Assembly: GCF_000284375.1 (NCBI RefSeq)
Contig: NC_017249.1
Location: forward strand, 3,512,001-3,576,000
DNA: 64,000 nt
Reading direction: 5' to 3'
Source of the DNA: Bradyrhizobium japonicum USDA 6
GTDB taxonomy: Bacteria; Pseudomonadota; Alphaproteobacteria; Rhizobiales; Xanthobacteraceae
The translations under genes and the position numbers were made by a program. Below, piece by piece: positions 59,614 to 64,000 of this stretch. The notes under the pieces were generated by a model. It had not been told where the DNA came from and searched no databases. It saw only the letters and a list, made by a program, of their open reading frames with translations. Positions within the stretch are counted from its first letter, which is position 1; the number at the start of each line of letters is the position of its first letter.

Positions 59614-60318
59614 TTATGCAGGCTTCCGGGACGTAATCTGGGCCGTGCTCCGCTCTTCGGCGGCTCCGCCCCAAAGCCAGCGCCCGAGCAGAACGGCAAG
59701 CCCGGCCCCGATGAATTGAGCGGCGATGAAAGCCGGGATGTCGTGCGGGGCGACACCCGCGAAGGTATCGGACAGCGAGCGGGCGATGGTGACCGCGGGG
59801 TTTGCGAATGACGTGGACGACGTGAACCAGTACGCCGAGGTGATATAGAGGCCGACGGCATAGGGAACGGCGGTGGGTGTCCGACGCCCGACGCCAAGGA
59901 TCGTCGCCAGCAGGCCAAACGTGGCCACGGCCTCGGCAAGCCATTGTCCGGCACCCGCGCGTTCTGTGAGCGAGAGCTGCAGGACCGGAAGCTCGAACAT
60001 CATGTGCGCGATCCCGACGCCTGCGATCGCGCCGGCGATCTGAGCGACGAGATAGGCGGCAGCGTCCGTCCATGCGGTTTCGCCGCGCAGGGTGAATGCC
60101 AGCGTCACGACCGGATTCAAATGCGCCCCCGATATCGGAGCGAACATCAGGATCAGCACCACGAGGATCGCACCCGTGGCGATGGTGTTGCACAGCAGCG
60201 CCAGCGCGACGTTTCCGCCGGAGAGCCTCTGGGCCATGATCCCCGAGCCGACGACGGCGGCAAGCAGGAACGCCGTCCCAAGCCACTCCGCGAAGGCGCG
60301 CTGCGCAAGCCCCGGCAT
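59614..60318 (-). CDS. aqpS: AqpS-type aquaglyceroporin of the arsenic cluster
   Basis: A 234-residue MIP-family channel with six membrane segments and two half-helix motifs: NPV at residues 68-70 (GAHLNPVVT) and NPA at 173-175 (FANPAVT). In rhizobial arsenic clusters such a channel replaces the ArsB/Acr3 pump and lets arsenite leave down its gradient after ArsC has made it (known for Sinorhizobium aqpS). Its ATG overlaps the arsC stop by one base, so the two are coupled. Last gene of the arsR-arsI-arsC-aqpS unit. Confidence 0.9.
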   Translation of the reverse strand: MPGLAQRAFAEWLGTAFLLAAVVGSGIMAQRLSGGNVALALLCNTIATGAILVVLILMFAPISGAHLNPVVTLAFTLRGETAWTDAAAYLVAQIAGAIAGVGIAHMMFELPVLQLSLTERAGAGQWLAEAVATFGLLATILGVGRRTPTAVPYAVGLYITSAYWFTSSTSFANPAVTIARSLSDTFAGVAPHDIPAFIAAQFIGAGLAVLLGRWLWGGAAEERSTAQITSRKPA

Positions 60319-60728
60319 CAGGCGCCGCGATCCAGCCGCACGCGCTCGCCGTCCTCCTTGACGAATTCGCCCTGCTGCGCCGGCAGCAGATCGAGCACGC
60401 GTTCGGAGGGCCGGCAAAGCCTGACGCCTCTCGGCGTCACCACGATCGGCCGGTTGATCAGGATCGGATGTGCCATCATCGCGTCGAGCAGTTGCTCGTC
60501 GGTCAGCGCCGGGTTGTCGAGCCCGAGCTCCGCATAGGGCGCGGCCTTTTCGCGAACCGCCTCGCGCACCGAAATCCCCATGCGCGCGATGAGCTGCTGC
60601 AACAGCGCCCGCGATGGCGGCGTCTTCAGATATTCGATGACGTGCGGCTCGATGCCGGCAGTCCGGATCATCGCCAGCGTGTTGCGCGACGTGCCGCACT
60701 CGGGATTGTGGTAGATGATCGCGTCCAT
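60318..60728 (-). CDS. arsC: ArsC, glutaredoxin-type arsenate reductase
   Basis: A 136-residue cytosolic enzyme that reduces arsenate to arsenite using glutathione and glutaredoxin. The catalytic Cys11 is in HNPECGTSRN. The three Arg-containing region is visible around LINRPIVVTPRGVRLCRPSERVL. It follows arsI by 17 bp and precedes aqpS with a TGATG overlap. Confidence 0.94.
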   Translation of the reverse strand: MDAIIYHNPECGTSRNTLAMIRTAGIEPHVIEYLKTPPSRALLQQLIARMGISVREAVREKAAPYAELGLDNPALTDEQLLDAMMAHPILINRPIVVTPRGVRLCRPSERVLDLLPAQQGEFVKEDGERVRLDRGA

Positions 60729-60745
60729 GACGGAAGTCCTCGTGC

Positions 60746-61225
60746 TCAGCAGCAGGCCCGCGAGACGGTTGGCGTCACCTGCGGCGCGCAGCAGGCCGAC
60801 TGGGTCTCCTGCTTCTCGTGAGCGACTCGCGCCCGATTCTCGCCGCTGCCGTCGCCGTAATCGGTGCTCTCGCCCGAGGTGTAAAAGGTCTCCCAGGCGA
60901 TGCCGGCGGGATCATCGATCCAGGATTTTTCCGACTTGGCGTAGCAGCAGGTGGTCTGCCCCTGCTCGATGACGTTGCCGCCGGCCTGGCGCAGCCGCGC
61001 ATAAACCTCTTGCAGCTCCTCGCCGGTCTCGACCTGGATGCCGAGATGGTCGAGGCCTGCCGCGCGGCCACGCGTCGAGATCGCGAAATTCATGCGGGGG
61101 TCTTCGAGCATCCACTTGGCATAGTCGGATTTCACGACCGATGGTTGGCTGGCGAACAAGGCCGAGTAGAACCCGATCGCGTGGGGAATATCCTCGACGG
61201 ACACGTGAACGTGCAGGCGCTTCAT
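60746..61225 (-). CDS. arsI: ArsI, organoarsenical C-As lyase (CadI family)
   Basis: A 159-residue dioxygenase of the vicinal-oxygen-chelate fold that removes the methyl or aryl group from trivalent organoarsenicals. Metal ligands are His5 or His7 (LHVHVSVED), His60 (LDHLGIQ) and Glu112 (WETFYTSGE). The substrate-binding vicinal pair is Cys93-Cys94 in TTCCYAKSEKSW. The tail carries two more Cys pairs (SACCAPQ and RACC), which may hold arsenic. It lies 11 bp after arsR. It gives the cluster reach beyond inorganic arsenate. Confidence 0.9.
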   Translation of the reverse strand: MKRLHVHVSVEDIPHAIGFYSALFASQPSVVKSDYAKWMLEDPRMNFAISTRGRAAGLDHLGIQVETGEELQEVYARLRQAGGNVIEQGQTTCCYAKSEKSWIDDPAGIAWETFYTSGESTDYGDGSGENRARVAHEKQETQSACCAPQVTPTVSRACC

Positions 61226-61236
61226 GGTCTGTCCTC

Positions 61237-61581
61237 TCAGGCTGGCACTTTGCTGCGCTTTCGCGCGGGTTTCGCAGTATTGGCCGGAGCACATGATGTT
61301 CCGCCGCAGCAATTCTCGGTCAGGAAACCGACGAGCGCGTTCATGGTCTCGAACCGCGCCGCATAGATCATCGAGCGTCCCTCGCGCCGGACCGTCGCAA
61401 GTCCCGCCATCCTCAGCCGGTCGAAGTGAAAGGTCAGCGTGTTGGGGGCGATGTCCAGCGTCTCGGCGATCGCGCCGGCGGACATGCCGTCCGGGCCGGC
61501 CTGCACCAGCAGGCGGAAGACGTCGAGGCGGTTGTCCTGTGCAAGCGCGGCGAGCGCTGCGACGGCGTTTATCTTTTCCAT
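61237..61581 (-). CDS. arsR: ArsR-family arsenic-responsive repressor
   Basis: A 114-residue winged-helix repressor. The DNA-binding helix is in GAIAETLDIAPNTLTFHFDRL. The arsenite-sensing thiols are probably Cys91, Cys92 and Cys97 in ENCCGGTSCAP near the C-terminus, as in the Acidithiobacillus-type ArsR rather than the helix-4 CVC type. It heads the ars unit. An 8-bp inverted repeat overlaps its start codon and is the likely operator. Confidence 0.92.
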   Translation of the reverse strand: MEKINAVAALAALAQDNRLDVFRLLVQAGPDGMSAGAIAETLDIAPNTLTFHFDRLRMAGLATVRREGRSMIYAARFETMNALVGFLTENCCGGTSCAPANTAKPARKRSKVPA

Positions 61582-61600
61582 ATTTCAACGATTATGGAAA
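61575..61600. promoter_or_regulatory. ArsR operator candidate
   Basis: TTTCCATA (61575-61582) and TATGGAAA (61593-61600) are a perfect inverted repeat with a 10-base spacer, overlapping the arsR start. Position and AT-richness fit ArsR autorepression. Confidence 0.6.
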
Positions 61601-61672
61601 TAATAAGCGGATGTCAATCAAGATCGAGGCTGTTCGCTCCCGATCTCGATATGATGGTCGGACCTCCGCGCC

Positions 61673-62722
61673 TCAGCGCTTGGCGTTGGCCGATGCCGAG
61701 ACCGCTACCTCAAGGCTCTGCTGCCAGTAGCGCTCGATCTGGTCGACCAGGGCGGCCGGCAGCGGCACGTAATTGAGCGTCTCGGCCTGCGTCTTTCCGT
61801 TCTCCAGCGACCAGCGCATGAAGTCGATGGCCGCTGCCGATCGTTCCTCAGATTTCGGCGCCTTCGGCATCAGCACGAAGGTCGTCGCCGTGATCGGGTA
61901 GGCGTCTTCGCCGGGCGCGTCGGTGAGCACGAGATGGAAATCCTTCTCCGCCTTCCAGTCCGCGCTCGAGGCCGCGGCCTGGAACGATGCGGCGTCGGGC
62001 ACTACGAAATTTCCGGCGCTGTTCTGCACGACGCCAAATGAGATTCTATCCAGCCGTTGCAGCGCGTAAGTGTATTCGAGATAGCCGATCGCGCCCGGAA
62101 CGAGGCTGACGAGCGAGGCGACGCCGTCATTGCCCTTGCCGCCGAGGCCAAGCGGCCACTCGACCGAGGTGCCTTCGCCCACGCTCGTCTTCCACCGCGG
62201 GCTGACCTTGGAGAGGTAGTTCGACCAGTTGAACGTCGTGCCGGATCCGTCGATGCGATGAACCACCGTTATCGCAGTGTTCGGCAGCCTGATGTCGGGG
62301 TTGATCGCACGAATGGCCGGATCGTTCCATGATCTCAGCTTGCCGAGATAGATGTCGGCGAGCATCTGGCCGGTGAAGCGGATCTGGCCGGGCTTGACCC
62401 CATCGATATTGACGACCGGCACGACGCCCCCGATCACGATCGGGAATTGCATCATGCCGAGCCTGTCCAGCTCCTTGGGATCGAGCGGCATGTCGCTTGC
62501 GCCGAAGTCGACGGCCTCTTTCTTGATCAGGCCGACGCCGATGCTCGAGCCGACCGCTTGATAGGTGACGGTGTTGCCGGTCTTCGTCTTGTATGCGTCG
62601 ATCCATTTCGCCATTACGGGCGAAACGAAGGTCGAGCCGGCTCCCTTGGTCTCGGCCGCCAGGCTCTGCGTGGCGACGAGCAGAGCGGTGAAGATGATGG
62701 GAAGTGCAATATGTTTTGTCAT
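61673..62722 (-). CDS. pstS: PstS-like phosphate-binding protein linked to the ars cluster
   Basis: A 349-residue periplasmic phosphate receptor. The signal peptide ends SLAAE. Phosphate-contact segments are GAGSTFVSPVM, YQAVGSSIGV, DFGASDMPL and HRIDGSGTTFNW. No pstCAB or phoU genes are adjacent. It lies 91 bp upstream of arsR in the same direction. PstS proteins tied to ars genes are thought to help choose phosphate over arsenate (family context). A FixK/FNR-like box lies 125 bp upstream. Confidence 0.92.
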   Translation of the reverse strand: MTKHIALPIIFTALLVATQSLAAETKGAGSTFVSPVMAKWIDAYKTKTGNTVTYQAVGSSIGVGLIKKEAVDFGASDMPLDPKELDRLGMMQFPIVIGGVVPVVNIDGVKPGQIRFTGQMLADIYLGKLRSWNDPAIRAINPDIRLPNTAITVVHRIDGSGTTFNWSNYLSKVSPRWKTSVGEGTSVEWPLGLGGKGNDGVASLVSLVPGAIGYLEYTYALQRLDRISFGVVQNSAGNFVVPDAASFQAAASSADWKAEKDFHLVLTDAPGEDAYPITATTFVLMPKAPKSEERSAAAIDFMRWSLENGKTQAETLNYVPLPAALVDQIERYWQQSLEVAVSASANAKR

Positions 62723-62847
62723 GTGCGCGACCCTAACAGGTGGGGCACGAGGCTGATGTGGGTTATGTCACAATAGCGTCGCGAGGCATTCGCACTGGCC
62801 ATTGCGCATCAATTACACCATGCCGTTAGCGAGCACCCATCGTCCGA

Positions 62848-62861
62848 TTGATGTAGATCAA
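62848..62861. promoter_or_regulatory. FNR/FixK-type box
   Basis: TTGAT-GTAG-ATCAA is a perfect match to the palindromic binding site of FNR and FixK regulators. It lies in the gene-free stretch 62723-63120, 125 bp from the pstS start and 259 bp from the 3-hydroxybutyryl-CoA dehydrogenase start. Nothing else stands out in that gap. Confidence 0.6.
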
Positions 62862-63120
62862 GATGGTCCGAACCGGCGGGGCCGAGCCGTCCCTCGCTGC
62901 AAGGCGCCGGGGGCGAGCACACGAAAATTCGGTAAAACCGCCTGCCAGACTGCCAAATCATGCCGTTTCGCGGCCGGATGGCGGCTTTATTCCCGCCTCG
63001 GATGCTTTAAGGAAGGGGCATGATCAGGTCGCCCCCGCCCGGTGGCGGTGCTAGACCCTGATGCAGGAACAATGGGGCCGGGCCGTCTGGCACGCCCGCA
63101 AGGATGAAGGATACGAGGCA

Positions 63121-63972
63121 ATGATCAACACGGTTGGCATCATCGGGGCAGGGACCATGGGGAACGGCATCGCGCAGATTTGTGCCGCGGCCGGGCTCTC
63201 GGTCGTGATGGTCGACATCTCCGATGCGGCTGTGAACCGCGGGCTGTCGACCGTCGGCGGCAGCCTCGAGCGCCTGGTCAAGAAGGAGAAGATGTCGGCG
63301 GCCGATCGCGACGCGACTCTCAAGCGCATCACCGGCACCACCGACCGCGCGAAGCTCGCCGATTGCGACCTCGTCATCGAGGCCGCGACCGAGAACGAGG
63401 AGCTCAAGGTCAAGATCCTGAAGGACCTCTGCGCCACGCTGTCGCCGCGCACGCTGCTCGCGACCAACACTTCCTCGATTTCGATCACGAAGCTTGCCGC
63501 CGCAACCGATCGCCCCGATCGCTTCATCGGCATGCACTTCTTCAACCCGGTGCCGGTGATGGCACTGCTGGAGCTCATCCGCGGCTTGCAGACCTCCGAC
63601 GACACCCACGCCAAGGCGCTGGATTTCGCCAAGCGGGTCGGCAAGGTGGCGATCACGGCCAAGAACAGCCCCGGCTTTGCCGTCAACCGCATCCTGTGCC
63701 CGATGATCAACGAGGCGATCTTTGCGCTCCAGGAGGGGATCGCGACCGCCGAGGAGATCGATGCCGGCATGAAGCTCGGCTGCAACCATCCGATCGGGCC
63801 GCTGGCGCTCGCCGATCTCGTCGGGCTCGACACCATGCTTTCGGTGATGGAGGTCTTCTACAAGGGCTTCAACGACCCCAAATACCGTCCGGCCCCCTTG
63901 CTCAAGGAAATGGTCGACGCCGGCCATCTCGGCCGCAAGACCGGCCAGGGCTTCTACACCTATAGCGCCTGA
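63121..63972 (+). CDS. 3-hydroxybutyryl-CoA dehydrogenase
   Basis: A 283-residue NAD(P)-dependent dehydrogenase acting on 3-hydroxyacyl-CoA. The Rossmann motif is [14 protein letters not shown] at residues 6-19. Catalytic and substrate residues are in [11 protein letters not shown], the Ser/His region [16 protein letters not shown], and [18 protein letters not shown]; the C-terminal helix domain has [12 protein letters not shown]. It takes part in butyrate, polyhydroxybutyrate or aromatic catabolism. I chose ATG 63121, with GAGG upstream and the Rossmann strand directly after. It stands alone here. Confidence 0.93.
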   Translation: MINTVGIIGAGTMGNGIAQICAAAGLSVVMVDISDAAVNRGLSTVGGSLERLVKKEKMSAADRDATLKRITGTTDRAKLADCDLVIEAATENEELKVKILKDLCATLSPRTLLATNTSSISITKLAAATDRPDRFIGMHFFNPVPVMALLELIRGLQTSDDTHAKALDFAKRVGKVAITAKNSPGFAVNRILCPMINEAIFALQEGIATAEEIDAGMKLGCNHPIGPLALADLVGLDTMLSVMEVFYKGFNDPKYRPAPLLKEMVDAGHLGRKTGQGFYTYSA

Positions 63973-64000
63973 TGGCGCCGGCGGCGGGTGCCCGGCATCC

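Noticed and set aside
62723..62800. A Pho box upstream of pstS
   Set aside because: TGACAT and CACAT elements are present, but they do not form two 7-base repeats at the required spacing.

Overview
The window is high-GC alphaproteobacterial DNA and most resembles a Bradyrhizobium chromosome. The reasons are a subclass B3 metallo-beta-lactamase that looks like BJP-1, long runs of 4-base-overlapping operons, rhizobial-style genes (aqpS-type arsenic efflux, HWE-type kinase, TctC-type binding protein) and a dispersed intergenic repeat that I recognise from memory of Bradyrhizobium genomes. I see no rRNA, tRNA, CRISPR array, insertion sequence, phage gene or replication origin.

Layout. (1) 1-1854: 3' part of a molybdopterin oxidoreductase. 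(2) 2.2-27.4 kb: a stress/detoxification region built around three paralogous giant regulators (OmpR-type winged helix, STAND/NB-ARC ATPase, TPR-like C-terminus) at 3568-6446 (frameshifted), 11279-14122 and 24535-27375. Between them lie an AraC regulator, three Asp-nucleophile alpha/beta hydrolases (epoxide hydrolase or dehalogenase type), a DJ-1/PfpI protein, a pair of paralogous unknown proteins, an HWE histidine kinase, a VOC protein, an enoyl-CoA hydratase homologue, OsmC, a cupin, MsrA, a TetR-controlled EmrAB-type efflux pair and an aldo/keto reductase. Six transcription units here carry the same upstream element: direct repeats of CTAAC every 10 bp, consensus CTAAC-AAYNN-CTAAC-GRGC. I know of no description of this element. 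Its geometry is what an OmpR-type winged helix would bind, so I infer one regulon run by one or more of the three regulators.

(3) 27.5-30.9 kb: an orphan TctC/Bug binding protein, an MFS transporter, and about 1 kb without intact genes that holds dispersed-repeat sequence and a 28-codon remnant of a BamA C-terminus. (4) 30.9-41.4 kb: histidine utilisation by the HutF route (hutH, hutU, hutI, hutF, regulator hutC) with a NitT/TauT-type ABC transporter and an M20-family amidohydrolase. No hutG is visible, and the amidohydrolase may replace it. A perfect 20-bp palindrome lies between hutF and hutI. (5) 41.4-50.6 kb: a TetR regulator divergent from an eight-gene operon for a three-subunit molybdenum hydroxylase and a branched-chain-amino-acid-type ABC importer, probably for uptake and oxidation of an unknown heterocycle. 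Two matching operators lie between them.

(6) 50.7-59.4 kb: a GGDEF-EAL protein, the B3 beta-lactamase, an esterase next to a stand-alone TonB-receptor plug domain, an acidic repeat protein, a small coiled-coil protein, and tungstate transport genes tupA and tupB arranged convergently without tupC. (7) 59.6-62.7 kb: an arsenic cluster (pstS, arsR, arsI, arsC, aqpS). (8) 63.1-64.0 kb: 3-hydroxybutyryl-CoA dehydrogenase, preceded by a perfect FNR/FixK-type box.

Functions come from reading motifs in the translations. No database search was run.
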